64,000 nt of DNA from Grimontia marina (GCF_900060185.1 NZ_FIZY01000002.1:106163-170162); one strand, 5' to 3'; shown: positions 28,032 through 36,977, counted from the stretch's first letter. Made by a program: numbers and translations. The notes: generated from the letters alone by a model not told the origin.

Positions 28032-28057
28032 AATGGCCCCAACGGGCCATTTTTATT
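28032..28057 (+). terminator. terminator between ppnN and xni
   Basis: Perfect stem AATGGCCC with GGGCCATT around CAAC, followed by TTTTATTT. It lies 27 bases after the ppnN stop and 10 bases before the xni start. Confidence 0.8.
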
Positions 28058-28067
28058 TGGGTAATCC

Positions 28068-28838
28068 ATGTCAATTCACCTTGTCATCATTGATGCCATG
28101 AACCTCATCCGCCGGGTGCACGCTGCGCAGCCAGATCCGGAAGACATCGCTTCAACCATCCAAGTTTGCAACCGTGCTTTGACCAAGATTATCCGCTCTT
28201 CAGAACCCACCCACATTGTCGCTGTGTTCGACCATACAGAGCAGGACAGAGGCTGGCGGGCTGAGCTGGTTCCCGAATACAAGCAAGGCCGAAAACCCAT
28301 GCCAGAAGCGCTACAAGCTGGACTGGATAAGATTCAGGATGCGCTTTGGGATATCGGCATTGATTCCCTGCTTTCGTCCGGCGATGAAGCCGATGACATG
28401 ATTGCAACTCTCGCGATCAAAGTCGCCAGCCGAGATGGTCAGGTCACCATCGTTTCTACCGATAAAGGCTATTGCCAGTTACTGCAACCAACGCTGCGCA
28501 TACGCGATTATTTCCAGCAACGCTGGCTCGACAGTCCGTTTATTGAAAAAGAGTTTGCCGTTCAGCCTCAACAACTGACTGATTATTGGGGGCTGACAGG
28601 CATTAGCTCTAGCGGTGTTTCTGGCGTGCCAGGTATTGGCCCCAAAACCGCAGCTACCCTCCTGCAGCGTTATGGCAACTTAGAACAACTTTATGCAGCT
28701 GAAGATGTTGAGCCCAAATGGCAGAAAAAGTTGGACGGAACAAAAGAACTGGCACTTCGTTGTAAGCAAGTCGCGACGTTGAAAACAGATATAACGCTGG
28801 GTTTTAACCTTCAGGATATCCGCTACACTGCCCCCTAA
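28068..28838 (+). CDS. xni: flap endonuclease Xni (ExoIX family)
   Basis: Structure-specific 5' flap endonuclease related to the 5' nuclease domain of DNA polymerase I. The 256-residue protein has LVIIDAMNLIRRVHA at the N terminus, the acidic metal-binding segments FDHTEQDRGWR, GDEADDMIATLA and STDKGYCQLL, and the helix-hairpin-helix GVPGIGPKTAATLLQRYG near 185-205 that grips DNA. As in E. coli Xni, some of the metal-binding carboxylates of the larger enzymes appear to be replaced. It sits next to ppnN and opposite rlmM. Confidence 0.92.
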   Translation: MSIHLVIIDAMNLIRRVHAAQPDPEDIASTIQVCNRALTKIIRSSEPTHIVAVFDHTEQDRGWRAELVPEYKQGRKPMPEALQAGLDKIQDALWDIGIDSLLSSGDEADDMIATLAIKVASRDGQVTIVSTDKGYCQLLQPTLRIRDYFQQRWLDSPFIEKEFAVQPQQLTDYWGLTGISSSGVSGVPGIGPKTAATLLQRYGNLEQLYAAEDVEPKWQKKLDGTKELALRCKQVATLKTDITLGFNLQDIRYTAP

Positions 28839-28860
28839 CTCTTACAGACCCCAAATGCGA

Positions 28861-28888
28861 AGAAGGCGGCCGATTGGCTGCCTTCTTG
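28861..28888. terminator. shared terminator between xni and rlmM
   Basis: An 11-bp stem with one mismatch (AGAAGGCGGCC, loop GATT, GGCTGCCTTCT) lies between two convergent genes. The plus-strand side is followed by TGTTATTT, the minus-strand side by a T-poor stretch, so it is better for xni than for rlmM. Confidence 0.65.
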
Positions 28889-29956
28889 TTATTTCAGTAC
28901 ACGAATATGAACTGTAATTTCTTCACGGTCGTGATAAAGATGCTTCGCCTGCATCTCAAATTTCACACCGTTTTCAATCAGGAACTTTTTCAGGTTCTGC
29001 AGATCGTCTTTTACCTGATCGAAGCGGCGGCTCATCGGCAATTTAAGGTTAAAAATGGTCTCTTTCGCCCAACCTTGAATTAACCATTCCCCCATCAACT
29101 GTGCCACACGGTAAGGCTTTTCAATCATGTCACACACCAGCCAGGTCACGTTCTTACGTGGTGGCTCGAACTTAAAGCCGTCAGCAGCATGGTATTTCAC
29201 CTGCCCGGTTTCCATCAGGCTTTCCGCCATCGCACCGTTATCCACCGCGTGAACGAACATTGAGCGTTTCACCAGTTGGTACGTCCATCCCCCAGGACAA
29301 GCGCCAAGGTCAACCGCCCACATGCCGGGTGCCAGTCGCTCATCCCACTCTTCACGTGGAATAAATGCATGGAAAGCTTCTTCCAGCTTTAACGTCGAAC
29401 GGCTTGGCGCATCCGCAGGGAACTTCAAGCGATGGATACCCATGTAGTGTGTTGAGTTGTTATTCGACAGTGAGTAGCCGACAAAACAGCAGCCCGGCGC
29501 GGTGAAACACACATGCAGCACCGGCTTTTTAGGGTTGTCTTTTGCCAGCAATACACCGCGTTTACGCAACGCCTGACGCAATGGCACAGTGAATTTTCGG
29601 CAGAATTTCAGCAGCTCTTTTGCTTGCGCGGTATCTGGCGTTTCTACGCGGATATCACCACATTTAGGCAGCTCTCCGCCGAGCGCAAGAATTGGTGAGA
29701 TACGGTCACCCGGATCCAAATCGTTCAGGGTATCCACCACAACAATCATCTGACGCGCAAAAATCAATGAGGTCAGCGGCAGCGTCTGAAGCAGTTTTTC
29801 TGCATCGCCTTGCTGGTAACACTCAAACAGCACGTAGCCAGTGTTTTTTTCCACACGTGGAAAACCATACACTTCGACTCCTGTCGCTTTGTCCTGAATC
29901 TCACCCGCACACTCTTTTTCAAAGCCCTGGCGGCAATACAATAAAATCTGGTTCAT
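28889..29956 (-). CDS. rlmM: 23S rRNA C2498 2'-O-methyltransferase RlmM
   Basis: Methylates the 2' hydroxyl of C2498 of 23S rRNA using S-adenosylmethionine. The 355-residue protein has an N-terminal THUMP-like RNA-binding region and a C-terminal Rossmann-like methyltransferase domain with the SAM-binding [16 protein letters not shown] segment and the catalytic KDKE-type lysine and aspartate region ([26 protein letters not shown]). It begins [20 protein letters not shown]. Convergent with xni and followed upstream by the DUF423 gene on the same strand. Confidence 0.94.
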   Translation of the reverse strand: MNQILLYCRQGFEKECAGEIQDKATGVEVYGFPRVEKNTGYVLFECYQQGDAEKLLQTLPLTSLIFARQMIVVVDTLNDLDPGDRISPILALGGELPKCGDIRVETPDTAQAKELLKFCRKFTVPLRQALRKRGVLLAKDNPKKPVLHVCFTAPGCCFVGYSLSNNNSTHYMGIHRLKFPADAPSRSTLKLEEAFHAFIPREEWDERLAPGMWAVDLGACPGGWTYQLVKRSMFVHAVDNGAMAESLMETGQVKYHAADGFKFEPPRKNVTWLVCDMIEKPYRVAQLMGEWLIQGWAKETIFNLKLPMSRRFDQVKDDLQNLKKFLIENGVKFEMQAKHLYHDREEITVHIRVLK

Positions 29957-30013
29957 CTCTGGCCTGTTACCTATAAAAATGACGCGACATTATGATGAAG
30001 CAGGGTGCTAAAC

Positions 30014-30394
30014 TCAAGCTTTGCGCCAGAGTGTGACAGCAGCGAGGAACCATCCCACTAAGAAGCTGGTACCACCAAGTGGCGTAACAGGCCATAGCCA
30101 TCGCCAATCTGTCAGCGCCAAACCATACAAGCTGCCACTGAAACAAAGCATACCGATGGCAATAAACCCGCAAGCAAACGAAAGCATACGTTGAGGTTGG
30201 ATATGATTCCAAAACCCCAAGGCGATTAATGCCAGAGCATGCCAGAATTGATACTGCACACCCTTTTCGATAATAGAGAGCTCATAGGCGGGAAGCTGCG
30301 CTTTTAAGGCGTGAGCTGCAAACGCCCCAAGTGCCACTGCAATACCAGCAAACACACAACCAAGCGAAGCGTATTGGCGCCCAGTCATTGGCAC
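30014..30394 (-). CDS. ygdD: DUF423 family membrane protein (YgdD-like)
   Basis: Small integral membrane protein of 126 residues with four hydrophobic segments. It shows the DUF423 pattern: ALGAFAAHALK near residue 22, KGVQYQFWHALALIALG in the middle, and a TPLGGTSFLVGWFLAA segment near the C terminus. Function is unknown. Its start overlaps the stop of the alpha/beta-hydrolase gene by about 10 bases, so the two are translated from one transcript. In E. coli ygdD lies between gcvA and rlmM, the same neighbourhood as here. Confidence 0.87.
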   Translation of the reverse strand: MPMTGRQYASLGCVFAGIAVALGAFAAHALKAQLPAYELSIIEKGVQYQFWHALALIALGFWNHIQPQRMLSFACGFIAIGMLCFSGSLYGLALTDWRWLWPVTPLGGTSFLVGWFLAAVTLWRKA

Positions 30395-31020
30395 ACCGCT
30401 TTGATAAAAGCCACGATGTAATCAGCTGCCATCTGACGGTTACCGGTTTCGGTATGACCCGATGCTTTTCGAGGTTTAAAGCTGTGGTCACCATCAGGAA
30501 TAAACGTCAGGGTGACCTTATCTGACAATGGGTAGCCTTCCAGCTCAGCACGTTTACCGAAAGTGTCTCGTTCCCCCTGCAAGATCAGTGTGGAAAGTGA
30601 CAAATCGGCAAGATGCTCGCCCTTGTCTTTTTCAGGCTTACCTGGCGGGTGAAAAGGAAAGCCGAGACAGGTTATGCCTTTTAATCCCTCGACATCAGCG
30701 AGGTGGCTCGCCATTCGTCCCCCCATGGATTTACCGCCAATTACCGTCTTCTCTGTGCCATATTCCGCAATCACTTGTTTGAATGCTTCGAGTAACTTAG
30801 GCGCGCGGTCTGGCGGACGCTTCTTACCATCTTCGGCACGTTTGACCATGTAAGGGAAGTTAAAACGCACAACGCGGATGCCATGAGCGGCAATCATTCC
30901 AGCGACTTCCGCCATAAAATCATGCTCCATGCCTGCTCCGGCGCCATGTGCAAAGATAAAAGTGTGTTCGGCTGACGCTGAGCCATCAATCAACACGCTT
31001 GGTTCCAAAACATCATTCAT
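30385..31020 (-). CDS. alpha/beta hydrolase, KANL3/Tex30-like family
   Basis: A 211-residue cytoplasmic protein with the alpha/beta-hydrolase fold. TFIFAHGAGAGMEHDFM forms the oxyanion-hole region, GGKSMGGRMAS contains the nucleophile serine in a GxSxGG elbow, ERDTFGKR likely supplies the acid, and DGDHSFKP the histidine. The substrate is unknown. It lies between gcvA and the DUF423 gene; its ATG overlaps the end of gcvA by four bases and its end overlaps the DUF423 start, so all three form a tight leftward operon. Confidence 0.85.
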   Translation of the reverse strand: MNDVLEPSVLIDGSASAEHTFIFAHGAGAGMEHDFMAEVAGMIAAHGIRVVRFNFPYMVKRAEDGKKRPPDRAPKLLEAFKQVIAEYGTEKTVIGGKSMGGRMASHLADVEGLKGITCLGFPFHPPGKPEKDKGEHLADLSLSTLILQGERDTFGKRAELEGYPLSDKVTLTFIPDGDHSFKPRKASGHTETGNRQMAADYIVAFIKAVCQ

Positions 31021-31922
31021 GCAGAAATACTCTCCTGTTCAGCAGCAGCTTTCGCCAATACCCATTCTCTAAATGCAGCAATACGGCCTGAATCCACATC
31101 TTTTTGTTGGCTAACAAGATAAAACGCGTTCTTACTCATCAAGAAATGCTCAAACGGACACACTAGTCTGCCTGATTCCAGCTCTGGCTGAGCCAGTACA
31201 TTGTTACTCAACGCAATGCCCTGCCCGAGCGCAGCAGCTTGAAGCACCATGGTGGAGTGACTAAAAATCGGGCCATAGTTTAGATTAATATCACTAATCT
31301 GATAGTACTTGGCATAAACTTTCCAGTCTTTTCGTGTTCTATCGTGAAGCAAAGTATGATGCTTCAAGTCTTCCAGACTATGCAGAGGCTTGGGCCCATT
31401 GAGCACGGCTGGACTGCACACTGGCAGCAGAAACTCTGGATATAGCTCATCACAGCGAAGTCCCGGCCAGTTTCCCCGACCATAGTAAATCGCCACATCC
31501 ACATCGTCAGTCAGAGAACCATCTTCCATGTCTACCGCTTTGATGCGAACATCAACCTCGGGGTGTTGCTGGTTAAAATCCGCCAAGCGAGGTACCAACC
31601 ATTGAATCGCAAAACTTGGTGGTAAGCTAATAGTGAGCGCGCCTTTAGCACCGCGTTCCAAAACTCTGTCTGTAGCGTCAGCCAAAGAAGTAAATATATC
31701 CTTGATATCAAGAAAATAACTCTGCCCTTCTTCTGTCAATAAAAGCGAGCGGTTACGACGACGAAAGAGCTTTAACCCCAGAAATTCTTCCAGCGCTTTA
31801 ATTTGGTGACTGACTGCAGCTTGCGTAACAAACAGCTCTTCAGCCGCGCGGGTAAAACTCAAATGACGTGCTGCGGCTTCAAACACACGGAGTGAATTGA
31901 GGGGGGGAAGACGTCGAGCCAT
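31017..31922 (-). CDS. gcvA: glycine cleavage transcriptional activator GcvA
   Basis: LysR-type regulator that activates the glycine cleavage operon and the gcvB RNA. The 301-residue protein has the winged helix-turn-helix at residues about 18-40 (HLSFTRAAEELFVTQAAVSHQIKALEE) and a C-terminal effector domain (about 90-300) with the GcvA-type sequence PPSFAIQWLVPRLADFNQQHPEV. An AGGACGCAC element precedes the ATG at 31922. The divergent GcvB RNA gene starts about 50 bases away, which confirms the identity against other LysR paralogues in the window. Confidence 0.93.
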   Translation of the reverse strand: MARRLPPLNSLRVFEAAARHLSFTRAAEELFVTQAAVSHQIKALEEFLGLKLFRRRNRSLLLTEEGQSYFLDIKDIFTSLADATDRVLERGAKGALTISLPPSFAIQWLVPRLADFNQQHPEVDVRIKAVDMEDGSLTDDVDVAIYYGRGNWPGLRCDELYPEFLLPVCSPAVLNGPKPLHSLEDLKHHTLLHDRTRKDWKVYAKYYQISDINLNYGPIFSHSTMVLQAAALGQGIALSNNVLAQPELESGRLVCPFEHFLMSKNAFYLVSQQKDVDSGRIAAFREWVLAKAAAEQESISA

Positions 31923-31974
31923 TGTGCGTCCTTAATGAATTAGTTTTTCTAATGCACAGTATTATAAATTGTCG

Positions 31975-32193
31975 ATTGTTCTGGCTCCAGAGAAAACCTA
32001 TAGTTTGCTCGCACCACGGGATTATCGTTTCCTACGTACGATAGATTTTGTGGTTGCGATGTTGTGTTTGCATATTTCGGCAGTGCCGAAATTCGGTAGA
32101 AACATCTACCTTTCATACTTGCTATATTTTTTGAGCCCTATCAATCAAAAAATTTGTCGTAGCACTGAGCTGATTGCCCAGTGCTTTTTTTTT
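31975..32193 (+). ncRNA. gcvB: GcvB small regulatory RNA
   Basis: Hfq-dependent RNA that represses many amino-acid and peptide transporter mRNAs. It lies divergent from gcvA, the conserved site. The interior contains the G/U-rich seed, TGTGGTTGCGATGTTGTG, very close to the R1 region of enterobacterial GcvB, followed by TTTGCATA; a hairpin AATTTCGGC-type and an AGAAACATCTACCT segment follow as in known homologues. The 3' end is a hairpin AGCACTG/CAGTGCT with nine T residues (32161-32193). The 5' end near 31975 is inferred from a TATAAA -10 element at 31963-31968; an exact start needs mapping. Confidence 0.9.
32161..32193 (+). terminator. terminator of gcvB
   Basis: Seven-bp stem AGCACTG with CAGTGCT around a ten-base loop, followed by an uninterrupted run of nine T residues, about 115 bases before the csdA start. 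The long U tail is typical of Hfq-bound RNAs. Confidence 0.9.
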
Positions 32194-32307
32194 GCTCCTC
32201 ATTTCGCCCTGAAACCAACTTAGAACTATTACTTTCTCTTGAGTTAACATCACTAAAAGGCGATCATTCGGTTCCATCAATCGTGTCAGTGAAGTGAAGC
32301 CGAGATC

Positions 32308-33531
32308 ATGACCAACCGCCATTTTGACGTGAACATTACCCGACGTGATTTTCCATCGCTGGCACAGAAAATACATGACAAGCCACTGGTTTATCTGGAC
32401 AGTGCAGCCACGTCTCAAAAGCCACTGGCAGTGATAGAAAGCATCAGCCAATATTACTCTGGTGCCAATGCCAATGTGCACAGGGGCTCCCACTCACTAA
32501 CCGCATCGGCAACCAACCGTTTTGAAACCGCCCGTAAAACCGTCGCTGATTTTCTAAATGCGCCGGTTGAAGGTATTGTCTGGACACGTGGAGCGACAGA
32601 AGCGTTAAACCTTATCGCCCAAAGTTATGCCCGCCAAAACCTGGACCAAGGCGATGAAATCATCGTGACTGAAATGGAACACCATGCCAATATTGTTCCC
32701 TGGCAGTTAGTGGCAGAGCAAACTGGTGCAAAAGTAGTGAAATGGCCAGTAAATACAAAGACTTGTCAACTAGATCTGGCAGAGCTCGATAACCTTCTCA
32801 CACAGAAAACCCGAATGGTGTGTATTGCTCATATCAGCAATGTGACTGGTACCAGAAATCCTGTGGAAACAGTTATTGAAAAAGCTCATCAGGCTGGCGC
32901 GGTTGTCGTGGTTGATGGGGCGCAAGCAGTCGTGCATGAAAAGATTAATGTGACAGCGATGAATCCTGATTTTTACGTTTTCTCTGGACACAAGCTGTTT
33001 GCCCCAGCGGGTATTGGTGCACTTTATGGAAAGCCGTCATTGCTTGAAGCTATGCCTCCCTGGCATGGAGGTGGAAAAATGGTGGAGAAAGTCAGTTTTT
33101 CAGGTACCCAATATGCGCAGTCCCCAGCAAAGTTTGAGGCGGGTACACCTAATGTAGCAGGCGCTATAGCGCTCGGCGAAGCTATCCATTGGCTCAGTAG
33201 CATAGATAGGAAAGGAGCTGAAGCACATATCGCCGCCCTTCAAAACCAATTGATCGAAGGCATCCAGGGAATCGAGAATTTACGTGTTGTCGGATTGCAA
33301 AATGGTGCCAGTGTGGTCGCTTTTAACATTGATGGTGTCCACCACTCAGACATTGCAACCCTGCTTGACCAACAAGGCGTTGCGGTGCGCTCAGGCCATC
33401 ATTGCGCACACCCGCTGATGAATGCACTTGGCATAAACGGGTGTGTTCGTATATCTATCGCGCTGTACAACACCAAAAAAGACATTTCACACTGTGTTGC
33501 TGCCATTCAGAAAGCCAGTGATTTGCTTTAA
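32308..33531 (+). CDS. csdA: cysteine desulfurase CsdA
   Basis: PLP-dependent group II (SufS-like) desulfurase that moves sulfur from cysteine to CsdE. The 407-residue protein has the N-terminal LVYLDSAATSQKP, the HANIVPW segment stacking on PLP, the Schiff-base lysine in FSGHKLFAPAGIG at about residue 230, and the catalytic cysteine C366 in SGHHCAHPLM. It ends 39 bases before the csdE start, so the donor and acceptor are adjacent as in E. coli. The third partner gene, tcdA, is displaced by the pha operon. Confidence 0.95.
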   Translation: MTNRHFDVNITRRDFPSLAQKIHDKPLVYLDSAATSQKPLAVIESISQYYSGANANVHRGSHSLTASATNRFETARKTVADFLNAPVEGIVWTRGATEALNLIAQSYARQNLDQGDEIIVTEMEHHANIVPWQLVAEQTGAKVVKWPVNTKTCQLDLAELDNLLTQKTRMVCIAHISNVTGTRNPVETVIEKAHQAGAVVVVDGAQAVVHEKINVTAMNPDFYVFSGHKLFAPAGIGALYGKPSLLEAMPPWHGGGKMVEKVSFSGTQYAQSPAKFEAGTPNVAGAIALGEAIHWLSSIDRKGAEAHIAALQNQLIEGIQGIENLRVVGLQNGASVVAFNIDGVHHSDIATLLDQQGVAVRSGHHCAHPLMNALGINGCVRISIALYNTKKDISHCVAAIQKASDLL

Positions 33532-33570
33532 AATATAGACAATTTTGTTTCCTGACCATTGAGCCAACCC

Positions 33571-33996
33571 ATGACAAGTACATTGCCATCACACCCATTT
33601 GGTACTGACATTTCTACTGACGACATTTTGAATGAGATATCGAAATGCAGAAGCTGGGAAGATAAATACCGTCTGGTTATTCAGATGGGAAAAAAGCTGC
33701 CAAACATGGACGAAACATTAAAAGAAGAAAGTATTTCCGTGCCTGGCTGTGAAAGCAAAGTTTGGCTTACATGGAAAAAATGCGAGGGAGTCTACTTTTT
33801 TTCCGCAGATTCAGACGCGAGAATTGTTAAAGGTTTGTTATCAATAATTCTAGCTGCCGTCGAAAGAAAGCCTAAAGAAGAGATCCTGGCTTTTGATTTC
33901 GAAAGCTATCTAAAAGCCATGGATCTTCTGAGTCATATAAGCCAATCCAGAAGTAATGGTATCCGCGCTATCATCAACCAGCTAAAAGCCTTATAA
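33571..33996 (+). CDS. csdE: sulfur acceptor protein CsdE
   Basis: SufE-family protein that accepts the persulfide from CsdA. Starting at the ATG at 33571 it has 141 residues with the sulfur-accepting cysteine C60 in the conserved VPGCESKVWL motif, preceded by a helical region (EDKYRLVIQMGKKLP). An in-frame TTG at 33559 would add four residues; neither start has a strong ribosome binding site, so the start is uncertain. It directly follows csdA. Compared with its usual context, tcdA should come next but the pha genes intervene. Confidence 0.92.
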   Translation: MTSTLPSHPFGTDISTDDILNEISKCRSWEDKYRLVIQMGKKLPNMDETLKEESISVPGCESKVWLTWKKCEGVYFFSADSDARIVKGLLSIILAAVERKPKEEILAFDFESYLKAMDLLSHISQSRSNGIRAIINQLKAL

Positions 33997-34547
33997 AACC
34001 TGACTTTTAGCGGTATTTTTACCACAAATTCACAGCCTTACCTGACCACTTTACCGTACAAGTAACACTTTAAACCTGAGAGCTTGGTCAATTATTCTGT
34101 GTCTATATTTGCAGAATTAGAAGTTACCTCCTTAAATTCACCTGATGTATTTTTAAGCAGACTAAATAACTCTTTATTGTATCAACAAAGAGGGGTCAAA
34201 ATAAGAAAACTGCTTATTAAACACAATCTCTACCTAATTAGATCTGAACAAAAACCATAAATTAACATAACGTTAACTTATGGCGTTTTGTTGTAGATCA
34301 AGATCTTGTTTCTATAATTCTCTCCGAATTCCTTTTGCCTTACTCATGAGATTGTATATCTTTAAGTCCGGTGGTCATAAAACCATCACACATAATAATT
34401 ATTCTAAGCTCGAGACTAAATGAGTTTCCATAGTCTCAACCCTTACGCGCTAAAACTAATAAATTACAGGTGCCTGTATTTTTGGATAACCAAATGCAGT
34501 TACAGGGGTCAAAGTTCAATTGCTTGTTGTTAAGAATGGAGTCAACA
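33997..34547 (+). other. AT-rich region between csdE and phaB
   Basis: About 550 bases without a supported gene. No hairpin with a T run was found for csdE. The region holds a good sigma-70-like promoter (34291-34318) and small palindromes (CAAGATCTTG at about 34300-34309; a TTACAGGTGCCTGTA element near 34463-34478). The downstream 220 bases would form a long leader for the pha operon. The base composition is markedly more AT-rich than the flanking genes. Confidence 0.6.
34291..34318 (+). promoter_or_regulatory. predicted promoter of the pha operon
   Basis: A perfect -10 box TATAAT (34313-34318) is preceded at a 16-base spacing by TTGTAG (34291-34296) as -35. Transcription would start near 34325, leaving a leader of about 220 bases before phaB. 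No second equally good promoter was seen closer to the start codon. Confidence 0.55.
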
Positions 34548-35288
34548 ATGAAGAAACTCGCGCTCATCACCGGTTCAAAAGGTGGTATCGGCTCGGCGAT
34601 CACAGAAAAATTGGTAAGTCAGGGCTATCGCGTAATTGCTACCTACTTCACCGGAAATCTGCAGTGCGCTGAAGAATGGTTTGAAGAGAAGAAATTCAAC
34701 TCAGATCAGGTACGTCTCTTCGAACTGGATGTAACCAGCACAGCTGACTGTGCAGAGCGTCTCCCCAAGCTTCTTGAAGAAGAAGGCACTATCGATGTTG
34801 TTGTGAACAACGCCGGTATCACACGTGACGGCCTTTTCAAGAAAATGGCAGCGGATAACTGGCACGCAGTTATCGATACCAATCTCAATAGTCTTTTTAA
34901 CGTAACCCAACCTCTTTTTGCCGCTATGTGTGAAAAAGGCGGTGGCCGAGTCATCAATATCTCATCAGTTAACGGCTTGAAAGGTCAGTTTGGTCAAACC
35001 AACTATGCAGCAGCGAAGGCTGGCATGATCGGTTTCACCAAGTCACTGGCATTTGAAGGTGCGAGATCAGGAGTGACTGCCAATGTCGTTGCCCCAGGCT
35101 ACACAGCAACCCCAATGGTAGAAGCCATGCGCGAAGAAGTGCTGGAGTCTATCAAAGGCGAGATTCCAATGAAGCGACTGGCCCGTCCAGAAGAAATTGC
35201 CGATGCGGTCGCGTATCTTGCTAGTGATGCTGGTGCTTACATCACTGGGGAAACGCTGTCGATCAACGGCGGCTTGTACATGAACTAA
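34548..35288 (+). CDS. phaB: acetoacetyl-CoA reductase PhaB
   Basis: NADPH-dependent reductase that converts acetoacetyl-CoA to (R)-3-hydroxybutyryl-CoA, the monomer for polyhydroxybutyrate. From the ATG at 34548 (GGAG six bases ahead) it has 246 residues, the family length. It shows the short-chain dehydrogenase elements: the nucleotide site GSKGGIG near 9-15, NNAG at 87-90, and the catalytic S140, Y153 and K157. An upstream ATG would add 26 unrelated residues. First gene of the phaB-A-P-C operon. Confidence 0.94.
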   Translation: MKKLALITGSKGGIGSAITEKLVSQGYRVIATYFTGNLQCAEEWFEEKKFNSDQVRLFELDVTSTADCAERLPKLLEEEGTIDVVVNNAGITRDGLFKKMAADNWHAVIDTNLNSLFNVTQPLFAAMCEKGGGRVINISSVNGLKGQFGQTNYAAAKAGMIGFTKSLAFEGARSGVTANVVAPGYTATPMVEAMREEVLESIKGEIPMKRLARPEEIADAVAYLASDAGAYITGETLSINGGLYMN

Positions 35289-35304
35289 CTGGGAAAGGTT
35301 AAAA

Positions 35305-36516
35305 ATGGAAACAGTGTATATTGTCGCGGCTAAGCGTACCGCGATAGGCGCATTCACAGGTTCTCTCAAAGATGTTCCAGCAGGAAAGCTGGCAGCATCT
35401 GCTATCAAAGGCGCTCTGGAAGCAGGCAATGTTACTCCAGACGCCATCGATGAAGTGATTCTCGGCAACGTTGTCAGTGCTGGTCAAGGCATGGGTATTG
35501 GTCGTCAGGCTGCCATCTATGCTGGCTTACCGGAAACCGTTCCGGCTTATGCTATTAACATGGTTTGTGGTAGTGGCATGAAAGCGGTTATGGATGCAGT
35601 TGCTCACATCCGCTGCGGTGACGCAGACGTTGTCGTGGCAGCAGGTGTTGAGAGCATGTCTCAAATCCCGTTTGCAGCGTCAGGCTCCCTGCGCGGCGGA
35701 CAGAAAATGGGCGATATCGGCCTCAAAGATCTTCTGATCAGTGATGGTCTGACTGACGTCTACAACCAATATCACATGGGCGTTACCGCTGAGAACGTGG
35801 CTGAACTCGTAGGCTTAAACCGCGATCAACAGGATGCGTATGCTCAGCAGAGCCAACAAAAAGCCGTTGCAGCTATAGAAGCTGGCCGTTTCAAAGATGA
35901 AATCGTGCCGGTTGAAGTAAAGCAACGTCGCCAAACCGTCACTTTCGATACTGATGAATACCCTAAAGCAGACTGCACGCAAGAAGGTTTGGCGAAACTT
36001 CGCCCAGCGTTTAACCGCGAAGGCACAGTCACAGCAGGTAATGCATCAGGTCTTAACGACGGTGCCAGCGCAGTCGTAGTAGCTTCTGAATCTGCGGTTA
36101 AGCGTCTTGGTCTGAAACCGTTGGCAGAAATCACCAGCTATGCGCAAGTTGGGTTAGATCCAAAAATCATGGGCCTTGGCCCTGTAGGTGCTGTAACAGA
36201 AGCTCTGAAAAAAGCAGAGCTGTCTATTTCCGACGTGGATCTGTTTGAGCTCAACGAAGCCTTCGCTGCTCAGGCGCTGGGTGTTGTTCACCAATTGGCG
36301 GACACTCACAACGTAAGCACTGACAGCATTTTGGACAAGGCAAACGTCAATGGTGGCGCAATCGCATTGGGCCACCCACTCGGTGCATCAGGTAACCGCG
36401 TCTTGGTTTCACTGATTCATGAGTTGGAAAAACGCGGAGGCACATACGGTGTTGCTTCGCTTTGCATCGGCGGCGGCATGGGTACGGCAGTTGTCGTGAA
36501 ACGTGCCGACAGCTAA
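35305..36516 (+). CDS. phaA: acetyl-CoA C-acetyltransferase PhaA
   Basis: Thiolase that condenses two acetyl-CoA to acetoacetyl-CoA. The 403-residue protein has the acyl-accepting cysteine C88 in NMVCGSGMKAV, the histidine at 357 in GHPLGASG, and the second catalytic cysteine at about 387 in CIGGGMG. A short gap of 16 bases with GGGAAAGG separates it from phaB. It supplies the substrate for PhaB; thiolases can also run in the degradative direction, and could take acetoacetyl-CoA from other sources. Confidence 0.94.
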   Translation: METVYIVAAKRTAIGAFTGSLKDVPAGKLAASAIKGALEAGNVTPDAIDEVILGNVVSAGQGMGIGRQAAIYAGLPETVPAYAINMVCGSGMKAVMDAVAHIRCGDADVVVAAGVESMSQIPFAASGSLRGGQKMGDIGLKDLLISDGLTDVYNQYHMGVTAENVAELVGLNRDQQDAYAQQSQQKAVAAIEAGRFKDEIVPVEVKQRRQTVTFDTDEYPKADCTQEGLAKLRPAFNREGTVTAGNASGLNDGASAVVVASESAVKRLGLKPLAEITSYAQVGLDPKIMGLGPVGAVTEALKKAELSISDVDLFELNEAFAAQALGVVHQLADTHNVSTDSILDKANVNGGAIALGHPLGASGNRVLVSLIHELEKRGGTYGVASLCIGGGMGTAVVVKRADS

Positions 36517-36565
36517 GAACGTTAAACCCCCCTTGGATCTAATTAATACACTTAGGAGAAACACC

Positions 36566-36913
36566 ATGTACACAGATATGTTTAAAGCATTCTCTGAGCA
36601 AACTGAAAAAACGCTGGCACCTTACGTTAAGTTTAACAAACTGGTCGCTAAGAACGTTGAGACTCTGACTGAACTTCAACTGAGCGCAGTAAAAACTTAC
36701 AGTCAAATGGGCCTGGCACAAGTTAAAGCAGCAAGTGAAGTGACTGACGTAACTTCTATGACTGCTTACAGCAGCCAACAACTGGCAGCGCTGACCAAGC
36801 TGTCTCAGCAAATGATGGATGACAGCGCGAAGCTGCAATCTATCGCGAAGGAGTTTAAAGACGATCTGGAACAACTAACTACCGAAAACCTGAAAGCTGC
36901 TCAACCAGCTTAA
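36566..36913 (+). CDS. phaP: phasin family protein PhaP
   Basis: Granule-coating protein that stabilises polyhydroxyalkanoate inclusions. From the ATG at 36566 (TAGGAG upstream) it has 115 residues, mostly amphipathic helix, with the phasin-type pattern MFKAFSEQTEKTLAPYVKFNKLVAKNVE and many short polar residues, and no signal peptide. A longer frame upstream overlaps the phaA stop and is rejected. Between phaA and phaC, as in other Vibrio-type pha operons. A strong hairpin lies just after it. Confidence 0.9.
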   Translation: MYTDMFKAFSEQTEKTLAPYVKFNKLVAKNVETLTELQLSAVKTYSQMGLAQVKAASEVTDVTSMTAYSSQQLAALTKLSQQMMDDSAKLQSIAKEFKDDLEQLTTENLKAAQPA

Positions 36914-36925
36914 TTTTAGGTAGGC

Positions 36926-36949
36926 CCGCCCTCTCGTTGCAGAGGGCGG
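36926..36949 (+). terminator. hairpin between phaP and phaC
   Basis: A perfect 9-bp stem CCGCCCTCT with AGAGGGCGG around a six-base loop, followed by TGTTGTTTCC rather than a clean T run. It starts 13 bases after the phaP stop. It could be a leaky terminator or an RNA-stabilising 3' end that raises the level of phasin mRNA above that of phaC. Function is inferred. Confidence 0.6.
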
Positions 36950-36977
36950 TGTTGTTTCCGATCAAGAGGGTTTACAC

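Noticed and set aside
31923..32307. Protein-coding frame between gcvA and csdA
   Set aside because: The stretch is explained by the GcvB RNA, and short frames in it lack ribosome binding sites.
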